Assembly: GCA_046295655.1 (NCBI GenBank)
Contig: JBKBMT010000034.1
Coordinates: 1-32,523 of the forward strand
Source: JBKBMT01 sp046295655
Lineage (GTDB): Bacteria > Pseudomonadota > Alphaproteobacteria > Rhodobacterales > Rhodobacteraceae
DNA: 32,523 nucleotides
Direction: 5' to 3'
The position numbers and the translations under genes were made by a program. Below the pieces are notes generated by a model. It was not told the origin of the DNA and did not search any database. It saw only the letters and a list, made by a program, of their open reading frames with translations. Position 1 is the stretch's first letter. Each line of letters opens with the position of its first letter. Below, piece after piece: positions 6,680 through 13,893 of this stretch.

Positions 6680-7450
6680 TCAGGCGCTGCCGATCCCGAG
6701 CTTGGCCGAGATCTCGGCCGCCGCGTCGCGGACCAGAGCGAGGTAGCGCGCACGCCGGTCGTCATCGAGCCGCACCACCGCCCCGGCAACCGAGATGGCG
6801 GCGATCACCTCGCGGTGCGAATCGCGGATCGGCGCGGCCACCGAGAAGGCACCTTCGTCCAGGTCGTTGACCGCGATGTTCCAGTCCTGGGCGCGGATCG
6901 CCTCGATCCGGGACAGAAGCGCGGCGGGCTCGGTGATCGTATCCGCGGTGAACCGTTCGAGCGGGCCGGACACCACCGCGTTGCGCACCGAATGGGGCGC
7001 ATGGGCCAGCATCACCATCGACCCGCCCCCGGCATGCAGCGGCCCGTAGCGCCCGGCCAGCGCAAAGATGCGGATCGCGTGGCGTCCGGCCAGCGTGGCC
7101 AGCACCAGCGACTGCTGCCCCTCGCGAACGATCAGGTTCACGTTCTCGGCCGTCTCCTCGCGCAGCCGTTCCATCACCGGCCGGGCGGCGGCCAGCAACA
7201 TGTTCTGCTGCCCCGCCCGTTCCCCCAGAACCCCGATCCGGTGCCCCAGCGACCAGACAGCCGACTCGCCCTCGCGCACCACGAAGCCCCGCGCCTCGAG
7301 CGTTGCGAGAAGGCGAAAGACGATGGTCTTGGTCAGCCCGAGTCGCCGGGCCAGCGCAGTCACCCCCTGCCGCGGCTGTTCCGCCAGTGCCTCGAGAACC
7401 AGCAGGGCACGATCGACTGCCGCTATCGTGTAGTCTTTCCTGTCCTGCAT
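6680..7450 (-). CDS. IclR family transcriptional regulator
   Basis: This 256-residue protein has an N-terminal winged helix (about residues 10-70: AVDRALLVLEALAE, then GVTALARRLGLTKTIVFRLLATLEARGFV) and a C-terminal IclR effector-binding domain (about 85-250, with GLxxHAGGGSMVMLA-like and GAFSVAAPIRD blocks). It is probably a repressor relieved by a metabolite of the pathway. It sits between the M28-MDR-nadX genes (same strand) and the divergent hyuE-transporter-hyuBA operon, with matching operator boxes beside both. The ATG at 7450 is preferred. An upstream in-frame ATG at 7501 would add 17 residues and place the coding region over a good promoter for the divergent operon. The effector cannot be inferred. 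Confidence 0.88.
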   Translation of the reverse strand: MQDRKDYTIAAVDRALLVLEALAEQPRQGVTALARRLGLTKTIVFRLLATLEARGFVVREGESAVWSLGHRIGVLGERAGQQNMLLAAARPVMERLREETAENVNLIVREGQQSLVLATLAGRHAIRIFALAGRYGPLHAGGGSMVMLAHAPHSVRNAVVSGPLERFTADTITEPAALLSRIEAIRAQDWNIAVNDLDEGAFSVAAPIRDSHREVIAAISVAGAVVRLDDDRRARYLALVRDAAAEISAKLGIGSA

Positions 7451-7481
7451 CGTCTGCGGCCCCCCGATCTTCACGTCGTGC

Positions 7482-7511
7482 TTGCCATGACGGAACGTCA
7501 TCCTCTACACT
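7482..7511 (+). promoter_or_regulatory. putative sigma-70 promoter of the hyuE operon
   Basis: TTGCCA (7482-7487, five of six consensus bases) and TACACT (7506-7511, four of six) are 18 bases apart. The start site would fall near 7518, just before the operator-like box at 7520-7532. An IclR protein bound there could block initiation or early elongation. Confidence 0.45.
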
Positions 7512-7519
7512 CGAAGAAA

Positions 7520-7546
7520 GAAACACTGTTTTGTTCAGTGAAACAA
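7520..7546. promoter_or_regulatory. IclR-type operator, site 2, with overlapping second palindrome
   Basis: GAAAC-ACT-GTTTT (7520-7532) matches the perfect box at 6615-6627 with one mismatch in the right arm. It runs into a second imperfect palindrome TTGTTCA-GT-GAAACAA (7531-7546). The pair lies between the divergent iclR and racemase genes, 23 bases before the racemase ATG. Two adjoining sites suggest cooperative binding by IclR dimers. Confidence 0.45.
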
Positions 7547-7568
7547 CTACAATCGACAGGGGGTTGCG

Positions 7569-8324
7569 ATGCGGATTGCCTATGTGGTGCCGGGGCCGAT
7601 GTCGAAAGGCCCGATGGGCCTGGCCGAGATGCAGCGGCGCGAGGGGTTGCTCAACGCCTGGGCCTTCCCGGGAACCGAGGTGCGGGTGATCGACGTGCCC
7701 CACGGCCCGGCCTCGATCGAATCGGCCTACGAGGAATTCATGGCCGTGCCGCCGACGCTCGACCTGATCATGCAGTGCGAGCGCGACGGCTATGACGCGG
7801 CGATCATCGGCTGCTTCGGCGATCCGGGCCTGGAAGCCGCGCGCGAGCTGGTGTCGATGCCGGTGGTCGGCCCCTGCGAGGCGGCGATGCTGACGGCGGC
7901 CGGCCTCGGCCACCGGTTCGGCGTGCTGACGATCTTCGAGAGCCTGATCGCCGGGCAGGAACTGCTGGCGGTCAAGGCCGGGGTGCGGGCCAAGCTTGCC
8001 GGCGTCCGGCCGACCGGCATTCCGGTGCTCGACCTGATGAAGGATCCGCCCCGCACCAAGGCCCGGCTGATCGAGGTCGCTGCGGCCTGCGTGAAGGATG
8101 ATCGCGCCGACAGCCTGCTGTTCGGCTGCATGACCATGAGCTTTCTCGACATGGGCGACGAGGTGGGCGCGGCGGTCGGCGTTCCGGTGGTGAACGCCGG
8201 CCGCGCGGCGCTGAAACACGCCGAGATGCTGGTGTCGATGGGTCTCGCCCACTCCAAGAAGGCCTTCCCGACCCCCGCCAAGATGCAGGCGGGCAAGACC
8301 GCCGCCGAGATGCGGGTCGCCTGA
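7569..8324 (+). CDS. hyuE: Asp/Glu/hydantoin racemase family protein
   Basis: This 251-residue protein belongs to the two-cysteine racemase superfamily and is closest in layout to hydantoin racemases, which interconvert D- and L-5-monosubstituted hydantoins. The paired catalytic cysteines are visible at Cys82 (IIGCFGDPGLEAARE) and Cys187 (LLFGCMTMSF), the spacing expected for hydantoin racemase. It leads the plus-strand operon that encodes an ABC transporter and HyuB/HyuA, which supports a role in making a ring substrate available in both configurations. AGGGGG lies about 6 bases before the ATG. Alternatives in the superfamily (aspartate racemase, arylmalonate decarboxylase, maleate isomerase) are less supported because of the HyuAB neighbours. 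Confidence 0.8.
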   Translation: MRIAYVVPGPMSKGPMGLAEMQRREGLLNAWAFPGTEVRVIDVPHGPASIESAYEEFMAVPPTLDLIMQCERDGYDAAIIGCFGDPGLEAARELVSMPVVGPCEAAMLTAAGLGHRFGVLTIFESLIAGQELLAVKAGVRAKLAGVRPTGIPVLDLMKDPPRTKARLIEVAAACVKDDRADSLLFGCMTMSFLDMGDEVGAAVGVPVVNAGRAALKHAEMLVSMGLAHSKKAFPTPAKMQAGKTAAEMRVA

Positions 8325-8357
8325 CGCGCCCCGCCAGCAACAACAGGAGGAAACGCC

Positions 8358-9995
8358 ATGAAATCGTTGTTCCGCGGCGCCGCTCTGGCGGCGCTGATGG
8401 TCGGGGCGGCGCCCGCGCTCGCCGATCCGATCCGCACCATCAACCTGATCACCCGGCCCCAGGCGGCCCAGCCGGCGGAATACCAGTTCGTCCAGATCAT
8501 CGCCCAGGAATGGCGCAAGCTGGGGCTCGACGTGAACGTGCAGGTCATGCCCTGGGAACAGATGTCCGATGTCGTCTGGTTCAACCGCGACACCTGGGAC
8601 ACGACAGCCTGGCAGATGGTCGGGCGCCCCGAACGGTCCGACCCCGACGAGATCATCTACAACCTGTTCCACCCCTCGACCGCCGAACGCGGCTTCAACT
8701 TCATCGGCTACGAGAACCCGGACTACACCGCCGTGATCGAGGAACAGCGCGTGACGCTGGACGCCGAGGCGCGTCAGGCGCTGGTGCGCAAGGCACAGGA
8801 GATCCTGGCCGCCGACCAGCCGAACATGATGCTGGTGCACCCGCAGTCCACCTATGCCTTCTCGGCCGCGGTCTGGAAGCCCGAGACGGTGGTGGAACAG
8901 GGCGGCATCGGTATCCGCAACACCTGGAGCTACATCCAGATGGAACCGGCCGGATCGGTGCGCGACATCATCCTGAACGCTTCGGACAACGTGCGCGCCA
9001 TCAACCCGCTCTACATCTCGGGCGGCACCGACAGCTGGATCACCGAACTCCTGTGGGACCGGCTGATGCGGATCGGGCCGGACGGGCTGCCGACGCCCTG
9101 GGCGGCGTCGGATCACGAATGGATCGACGACACGACGATCCGCGTCACCCTGCGCGACGGCATGACCTGGCATGACGGTCAGCCCGTCACCGTCGAGGAC
9201 GTGAAGTTCAGCTTCGAGGCCGCCGGTTCCGGCGAAAGCCCGATGTATGCGCCCTTCGTCCGCACGATCGAAGAGATCACGACCGAGGGCAACACCGTCA
9301 CCTTCCGGCTGTCCGCACCCTCGGCGGCGTTCCTGACCGCGAGCCTCGCCAAGATCAACCTGATCCCGAAACACGTCTGGGAGCCGATCATCGAGGATCT
9401 GAAGGGCAAGGACCAGAACGCCGAATCGATCCAGGAGCCCACCCCGATCGGGTCCGGCCCCTACCGCTTCACCTCCTGGACCCAGAACGAGGAAGTGGTG
9501 CTGAGCCGCAACGACGCCCACTGGGCTGCGCCCAAGGCGGACCGCTGGATCCTGCGGATCGTGCCGAACGTCGAGGCGGCGCTGGGGATGCTGCGCTCGG
9601 GCGAGATCAACTTCCTGTCCGACTTCCCCGGCGATCCCTCGGTGCTCCGGGCCGCGGCCGAGGCCGACCCGAACCTGCAGGTCGTCTCGACGGTGGACAT
9701 CGGTTTCCGCTATGTCGCGTTCAACCATCGCCGCCCGCCCTTCGACGACCCGGCCTTCCGCAAGGCGTTGTCGATGGCGGTGGACCGGCGGCTGATCGTC
9801 GGCGCGGCGTTCCGCGGCTTTGCGGTGCCCTCGAACTCGGTCGTCTCGCCCGCCCTCGCCTTCTGGCACAACGAGGCGACGGGGCAGATGGAGACCGGCA
9901 TCGAGGTCGCGAAGCGGATCCTCGAGGAAGCGGGCTATCGCGTGGTCAACGGCCGGCTGCACTATCCCGAAGGCCGGTCCGAGACGCTGAACTGA
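8358..9995 (+). CDS. ABC transporter substrate-binding protein (SBP_bac_5 family), apparently circularly permuted
   Basis: This 545-residue periplasmic binding protein starts with a Sec signal peptide (about residues 1-22, ending APALA). The order of its parts is unusual. Residues about 25-198 align with the C-terminal lobe of Dpp/Opp binding proteins: the IIAQEWRKLGLDVNVQ segment, the WQMVGRPERSDPDEIIYNLF segment, YENPDYTAVIEE, and a QALVRKAQEILAADQPNMML stretch. Residues about 200-545 hold the usual N-terminal lobe: INPLYISGG, LRDGMTWHDGQPVTVEDVKFS, PIGSGPYRF, then FRKALSMAVDRRLI. They end at AKRILEEAGY plus a short strand, exactly where the missing lobe would normally begin. The frame is continuous. 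AGGAGG precedes the ATG. It is the first gene of the Dpp-type transporter; the ligand is probably peptide- or hydantoin-like. Confidence 0.88.
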   Translation: MKSLFRGAALAALMVGAAPALADPIRTINLITRPQAAQPAEYQFVQIIAQEWRKLGLDVNVQVMPWEQMSDVVWFNRDTWDTTAWQMVGRPERSDPDEIIYNLFHPSTAERGFNFIGYENPDYTAVIEEQRVTLDAEARQALVRKAQEILAADQPNMMLVHPQSTYAFSAAVWKPETVVEQGGIGIRNTWSYIQMEPAGSVRDIILNASDNVRAINPLYISGGTDSWITELLWDRLMRIGPDGLPTPWAASDHEWIDDTTIRVTLRDGMTWHDGQPVTVEDVKFSFEAAGSGESPMYAPFVRTIEEITTEGNTVTFRLSAPSAAFLTASLAKINLIPKHVWEPIIEDLKGKDQNAESIQEPTPIGSGPYRFTSWTQNEEVVLSRNDAHWAAPKADRWILRIVPNVEAALGMLRSGEINFLSDFPGDPSVLRAAAEADPNLQVVSTVDIGFRYVAFNHRRPPFDDPAFRKALSMAVDRRLIVGAAFRGFAVPSNSVVSPALAFWHNEATGQMETGIEVAKRILEEAGYRVVNGRLHYPEGRSETLN

Positions 9996-10002
9996 CCCTG
10001 CG

Positions 10003-10980
10003 ATGAGAACGGCCACCGCCCTCGGATCCCGCGTCCTCCAGACGCTTTTCGTCCTCTGGGCGGTGGTGACGATCCTGTTCCTGCTGTTCAGGCTGATGCC
10101 CGGCAACCCGCTGGCGGCCTACATCGACCCGAACTTCACGCCCGAACAGCAGGACGCGCTGCTCCAGCGCTTCGGCCTCGACAAGCCGCTGTGGCAGCAA
10201 TACTTCATCTATCTCGGCAATCTCCTGCAGGGCGATCTGGGCGAAAGCTTCTTCTACCGCACCCCGGTGGCCGAGCGGGTGCTGGCCCTCTTGCCCAACA
10301 CCCTGATCCTCACCTTCACCTCGCTTCTGGTGGCCTATGCCTTCGGCATCCTGGCCGGCGCCTGGCTCGCATGGGTGCGCGGCGGCACCGTGGAACAGAT
10401 CGCGGTGCCGCTGGTGCTGACCACCCGGGCGATGCCGGAATTCTGGCTGGGGATGATCCTGCTGGCCGCGTTCAGCTTCGCGCTCGGCTGGTTTCCCGCC
10501 GGCGGCACCCGTCCGCCCGGCGCGGACTATCCGACCTACTGGGCGCTCTACAGCTCGCGGGATTTCTGGTGGCACATGACGCTGCCGGTGCTGACGCTGG
10601 CCATCTATTCCCAGGGCCTGCCGCTGCTGCTGATGCGGTCGAACATGCTGGAGGTGATGAAGGAGGATTTCGTCACCATGGCGCGGATCAAGGGCCTTTC
10701 GCCCTTTCGCGTCGTCATCCGCCACGCGGCGCGCAACGCGCTCCTGCCGGTGATGACCTCCTTCGCTATCGCGGTCGGCTACCAGATCCAGGGCAATGTG
10801 GTGGTGGAAACCGTATTCTCGTGGCCCGGTCTGGGCCGTGAACTGGTCCGCGCGGTCTCGGCCTCGGACTATCCGCTGGCACAGGGGGCCTTCCTGATGA
10901 TCGCCGTGGTGGTGGTGCTGATGAACCTGATCGCGGACCTGCTCTATGCCGTCCTCGACCCGCGGGTGCGCCGTGCCTGA
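10003..10980 (+). CDS. Dpp-type ABC transporter permease, DppB-like
   Basis: This 325-residue inner-membrane permease starts with the family's N-terminal helix (about 11-30) and RLMPGNPLAAYI. A periplasmic loop reads RFGLDKPLWQQYFIYLGNLLQGDLGESFF. Further transmembrane helices follow from about residue 100. The cytoplasmic EAA-type loop that docks on the ATPases reads DFVTMARIKGLSPFRVVIRHAARNALLP (split around residue 230). The C-terminus ends LYAVLDPRVRRA, typical of DppB/OppB. It begins 7 bases after the binding-protein gene and overlaps the next permease gene. It carries substrate from the permuted binding protein with its DppC-like partner. Confidence 0.9.
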   Translation: MRTATALGSRVLQTLFVLWAVVTILFLLFRLMPGNPLAAYIDPNFTPEQQDALLQRFGLDKPLWQQYFIYLGNLLQGDLGESFFYRTPVAERVLALLPNTLILTFTSLLVAYAFGILAGAWLAWVRGGTVEQIAVPLVLTTRAMPEFWLGMILLAAFSFALGWFPAGGTRPPGADYPTYWALYSSRDFWWHMTLPVLTLAIYSQGLPLLLMRSNMLEVMKEDFVTMARIKGLSPFRVVIRHAARNALLPVMTSFAIAVGYQIQGNVVVETVFSWPGLGRELVRAVSASDYPLAQGAFLMIAVVVVLMNLIADLLYAVLDPRVRRA

Positions 10981-11887
10981 CGGGGCGCTGTCCTCTGCCC
11001 CGGCCGCGCCGCGGCCCGGCCTCGCGCGCCGCACGTTCGGCGCCATGCGGCTGCCGCTGCACGATCCGCTGGCGATCTTCGGCCTCTGCGTCTATGCGGC
11101 ATTCGTGGCGATTGCCGCGGGCGCACCCTGGATCGCGCCCTACGACCCGACCGAGATCCTGTTCACCCCCGACTACCAGCTGGCGGCCGACCGGCGGCCG
11201 GGCGAGGACGGGTTCCTGATGGGCACCACGGCGCTCGGCCGCGACCTGTTCAGCCAGCTCGTCTGGGGCGCCCGGTCGGCGCTGCTGATCGGGCTGACGG
11301 CGGCCTTCATGGTGGCGCTGATCGGCACCATCGTCGGCGTCGTGGCGGGCTATTTCGGCGGCTGGGTCGACACGATCCTGATGCGCGCGGCCGATATCGC
11401 CTTCGGCATCCCGTTCCTGCCCTTCGTGATCGTGCTGGCGGCGTTTCTGGAACCCTCGATCTGGAACGTGGTCATCGCCATGGCGCTGGTCCTGTGGCGC
11501 GACACCGGCCGGGTGATCCGCAGCCAGGTGCTGACGCTGCGCACCCGCACCTATGTCGAGGCCGCGCGCGTCGCCGGATCGTCGGATTTCAAGATCATCC
11601 GCCGCCACATCCTGCCCAACGTGCTGCCGCTGTCGTTCCTCTACGGCTCCATCGCCATCGGCTGGGCGATCCTCACCGAAGCCTCGATCAGCTTCCTCGG
11701 ATTCGGCGACCCGAAGTCGATCAGCTGGGGCTTCATGCTGCAGGATGCCTTCGCGTCGCAGGCGCTGTCCAAGGGCGCGTGGTACTGGTTCGTGCCGCCG
11801 GGCCTGCTCATCATCCTGATCGTCTCGGCCGGGTTCTTCATCACCCGCGGCTACGAGAAGATCCTGTTCCCCAAGCTTGACCGATGA
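10973..11887 (+). CDS. Dpp-type ABC transporter permease, DppC-like
   Basis: This 304-residue permease has the DppC layout: a first helix after HDPLAIFGLCVYAAF, the loop with WIAPYDPTEIL and GTTALGRDLFSQLVWGARSAL, then five further helices. The EAA loop contains YVEAARVAGSSDFKIIRRHILPN, followed by EASISFLGFGDP, hallmarks of the family. The GTG at 10973, overlapping the previous stop by 8 bases, is my choice of start. An ATG at 11045 (MRLPLHDP) would also give a sound protein, and an upstream ATG at 10946 lies deep in the previous gene. Its stop overlaps the next ATG (ATGA), indicating tight coupling with the ATPase genes. Confidence 0.87.
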   Translation: MPDGALSSAPAAPRPGLARRTFGAMRLPLHDPLAIFGLCVYAAFVAIAAGAPWIAPYDPTEILFTPDYQLAADRRPGEDGFLMGTTALGRDLFSQLVWGARSALLIGLTAAFMVALIGTIVGVVAGYFGGWVDTILMRAADIAFGIPFLPFVIVLAAFLEPSIWNVVIAMALVLWRDTGRVIRSQVLTLRTRTYVEAARVAGSSDFKIIRRHILPNVLPLSFLYGSIAIGWAILTEASISFLGFGDPKSISWGFMLQDAFASQALSKGAWYWFVPPGLLIILIVSAGFFITRGYEKILFPKLDR

Positions 11888-12906
11888 CCGGACCGCTGCT
11901 GTCGATCCGCGACCTGTCGGTGGCCTACCGTGTCGGCCGGGCCGAGGTGATGGCGGTTGACCGCGCCTCTTTCGACCTGAACCGGGGCGAGATCGTGGGC
12001 CTGGTCGGCGAGTCCGGCTGCGGCAAGACCACGCTCGCCCGGGCGCTGACCCGGGTTCTGGCCGACAATGCGCGGATCGCGGGCGGGCAGGCGCTGTTCG
12101 ACGGCCGCGACCTGATGGCCCTGCCCGAGCGGCAGATGAACGCGCTGCGCTGGCGCGACATCGCCTTCATTCCCCAGTCGGCGATGAACTCGCTCGACCC
12201 GGTCTACACCGTCGGCAGCCAGATCGCCGAGGTGCTGACCGCGCGCGGCGGCATGAGCCGGACGGCCGCCCGCGCGCGGGCGGAAGAGCTGTTCGACTGG
12301 GTCGGCATCGAGACCGGGCGGCTGGGCGACTATCCGCACCAGTTCTCGGGCGGGATGCGGCAGCGGGTGGCGATCGCGCTGGCCCTGGCGCTGAACCCGC
12401 GGCTGGTGATCGCGGACGAGCCGGTGACGGCGCTGGACGTGATCGTGCAGCGGCAGATCCTCGACCAGCTGAAGGAGCTTCAGACCCGGCTGGGGCTGTC
12501 GGTGATCCTCGTCACGCACGACATATCGGTGGTCGCCTATGTCTGCGATCGAGTGGTGGTCATGTATGCGGGACGGGTGGCTGAATCCGGGCCGATGGCC
12601 GCCACCCTGACCGAGCCTGCCCATCCCTACACCATGGGACTGCGCAACGCCTTTCCCGACCTTGCCGGCGCCGCCGGGGTGCTGACCCCGATCGATGGGG
12701 CGCCGCCGAACCTGGCCGCGCCGCCGCCCGGCTGCCGCTTCGCCCCGCGCTGTCCGTTCGCCCTGCCGGGCTGCACGGCCGAGGATCCGGCGCTGGCCGG
12801 CGTCGGCCCCGATCATCTGGCCGCCTGCCACCGCCGGGCCGAGGCAGCGGACCTGCGCGCCCTGGCCGGGCGGGCAGAGACCTGGACCGCGGGAGGCGTC
12901 GCATGA
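11884..12906 (+). CDS. Dpp-type ABC transporter ATPase, DppD-like
   Basis: This 340-residue ATPase has Walker A GESGCGKTT (residues 42-50), Q-loop IPQSAMNSL (about 96-104), signature FSGGMRQR (about 154-161), Walker B LVIADEP (about 174-180) and the switch histidine in VTHD (about 210-213). After the ATPase core comes the C-terminal oligopeptide-transporter region with CRFAPRCPFALPGC and a later CHRR. These cysteines bind an iron-sulphur cluster in some DppD homologues. ATGA overlaps at both ends couple it to the permease and to the second ATPase. A 42-base stretch around the signature motif is identical to the corresponding part of the second DppD-like gene at the right edge. Confidence 0.92.
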   Translation: MTGPLLSIRDLSVAYRVGRAEVMAVDRASFDLNRGEIVGLVGESGCGKTTLARALTRVLADNARIAGGQALFDGRDLMALPERQMNALRWRDIAFIPQSAMNSLDPVYTVGSQIAEVLTARGGMSRTAARARAEELFDWVGIETGRLGDYPHQFSGGMRQRVAIALALALNPRLVIADEPVTALDVIVQRQILDQLKELQTRLGLSVILVTHDISVVAYVCDRVVVMYAGRVAESGPMAATLTEPAHPYTMGLRNAFPDLAGAAGVLTPIDGAPPNLAAPPPGCRFAPRCPFALPGCTAEDPALAGVGPDHLAACHRRAEAADLRALAGRAETWTAGGVA

Positions 12907-13886
12907 CCGGCCCCCTGATCCGGGTCGCGCGCGCCGAGCTGCACTATCGCGTCGGCGGCATCGCGGCGGCGCTGCGCAAGGGGTCGCAGGTGGTCAAGGC
13001 GGTGGACGGGATCAGCTTCGACCTCGCGCCGGGCGAAAGCGTGGGCATCCTCGGCGAATCCGGCTGCGGCAAGACCTCGACCGGCCGCCTGCTGCTGAAA
13101 CTCGACGACCCGACCGGGGGCCGGATCGAGTTCGAGGGAACCGACATCACCACCCTCAAGGGCCCCGCGCTGCGCCGGTTCCGCACCCGCGCCCAGATGA
13201 TCTTCCAGAATCCGTTCGAGGCGCTGAACCCCCGCTTCACCATCCGCGACGCGCTGACCGAACCGCTCGAGAACGCGGGCGTTCCGGCGGCCGATCGCGA
13301 CGCGCGGATCCGTCGCGTTCTGGAACTCGTGCGCCTGCCCGAACCGGACCAGTTCCTCGACCGTTATCCGCACCAGCTGTCGGGCGGGCAGTTGCAGCGC
13401 ATCGTGATGGCGCGGGCGCTGATCCTCGACCCGGTGTTCGTCGTCGCCGACGAGCCGGTGTCGATGCTGGACGTGTCGGTGCGCGCCGGTGTCCTGAACG
13501 TCTTTCGCGAGGTGCGCGAGCGGCTCGGGCTGACCGCGATCTACATCAGCCACGATCTTGCCCTCGTGCGCTATGTCTGCGAGCGCACGATCGTCATGTA
13601 TCTGGGCCGGATCGTCGAGGACGGCCCGACCGAGGACATCGTGCGCGACCCGCTGCACCCCTATACCCGCGCACTGGTCGCCGCCGTCCCGGTCCCCCAC
13701 CCCGAGCAAAGCCACGCGCCGCTGCCCATCGGCCGCGGTGCCCCGGATGCGCGCAACCCGCCCTCCGGCTGCACCTTCCGCGACCGCTGCCCGATGGCGA
13801 TGCCGCGCTGCGCGGCCGAGGCGCCGGGGCCGCGGCGGGTCGGGGGCCGCGTCGTCCACTGTCACCTTCACGACCACACCGCATGA
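12903..13886 (+). CDS. Dpp-type ABC transporter ATPase, DppF-like
   Basis: This 327-residue partner ATPase has Walker A GESGCGKTS (residues 51-59), signature LSGGQLQRIVMARAL, Walker B FVVADEPVSMLD and the switch histidine in ISHD. An insert before the first strand (GGIAAALRKGSQVV) is typical of the DppF/OppF side of the heterodimer. The C-terminal oligopeptide domain keeps cysteines in CTFRDRCPMAMPRC. It starts inside the DppD stop (ATGA). HyuB follows after 7 bases, so the transporter and the hydrolase genes form one transcript. Confidence 0.92.
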   Translation: MTGPLIRVARAELHYRVGGIAAALRKGSQVVKAVDGISFDLAPGESVGILGESGCGKTSTGRLLLKLDDPTGGRIEFEGTDITTLKGPALRRFRTRAQMIFQNPFEALNPRFTIRDALTEPLENAGVPAADRDARIRRVLELVRLPEPDQFLDRYPHQLSGGQLQRIVMARALILDPVFVVADEPVSMLDVSVRAGVLNVFREVRERLGLTAIYISHDLALVRYVCERTIVMYLGRIVEDGPTEDIVRDPLHPYTRALVAAVPVPHPEQSHAPLPIGRGAPDARNPPSGCTFRDRCPMAMPRCAAEAPGPRRVGGRVVHCHLHDHTA

Positions 13887-13893
13887 GGGCGCC

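Noticed and set aside
7548..7553. TACAAT as the -10 element of the racemase operon
   Set aside because: A start site 7 bases downstream would cut the AGGGGG ribosome-binding sequence; the TTGCCA-N18-TACACT pair at 7482-7511 fits better.
8940..8970. Permuted binding protein as two gene fragments joined by a frameshift or misassembly
   Set aside because: There is one uninterrupted frame, one signal peptide at the true N-terminus, a smooth linker (MEPAGSVRDII) and no leftover signal peptide before the second part. A clean lobe-level permutation explains it better, though read-level proof is not available here.
6762..10106. Open frame of about 1100 codons on the minus strand opposite the racemase, binding protein and part of iclR
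   Set aside because: It is antisense to well-recognised genes and its translation is a low-complexity Arg/His/Gly/Asp-rich mix. Such long mirror frames are expected in GC-rich DNA where stops are rare.
10946..10972. Earlier ATG at 10946 as the start of the first DppC-like permease
   Set aside because: It would overlap the previous permease by 35 bases and add residues unlike the family; GTG at 10973 gives a more normal overlap.
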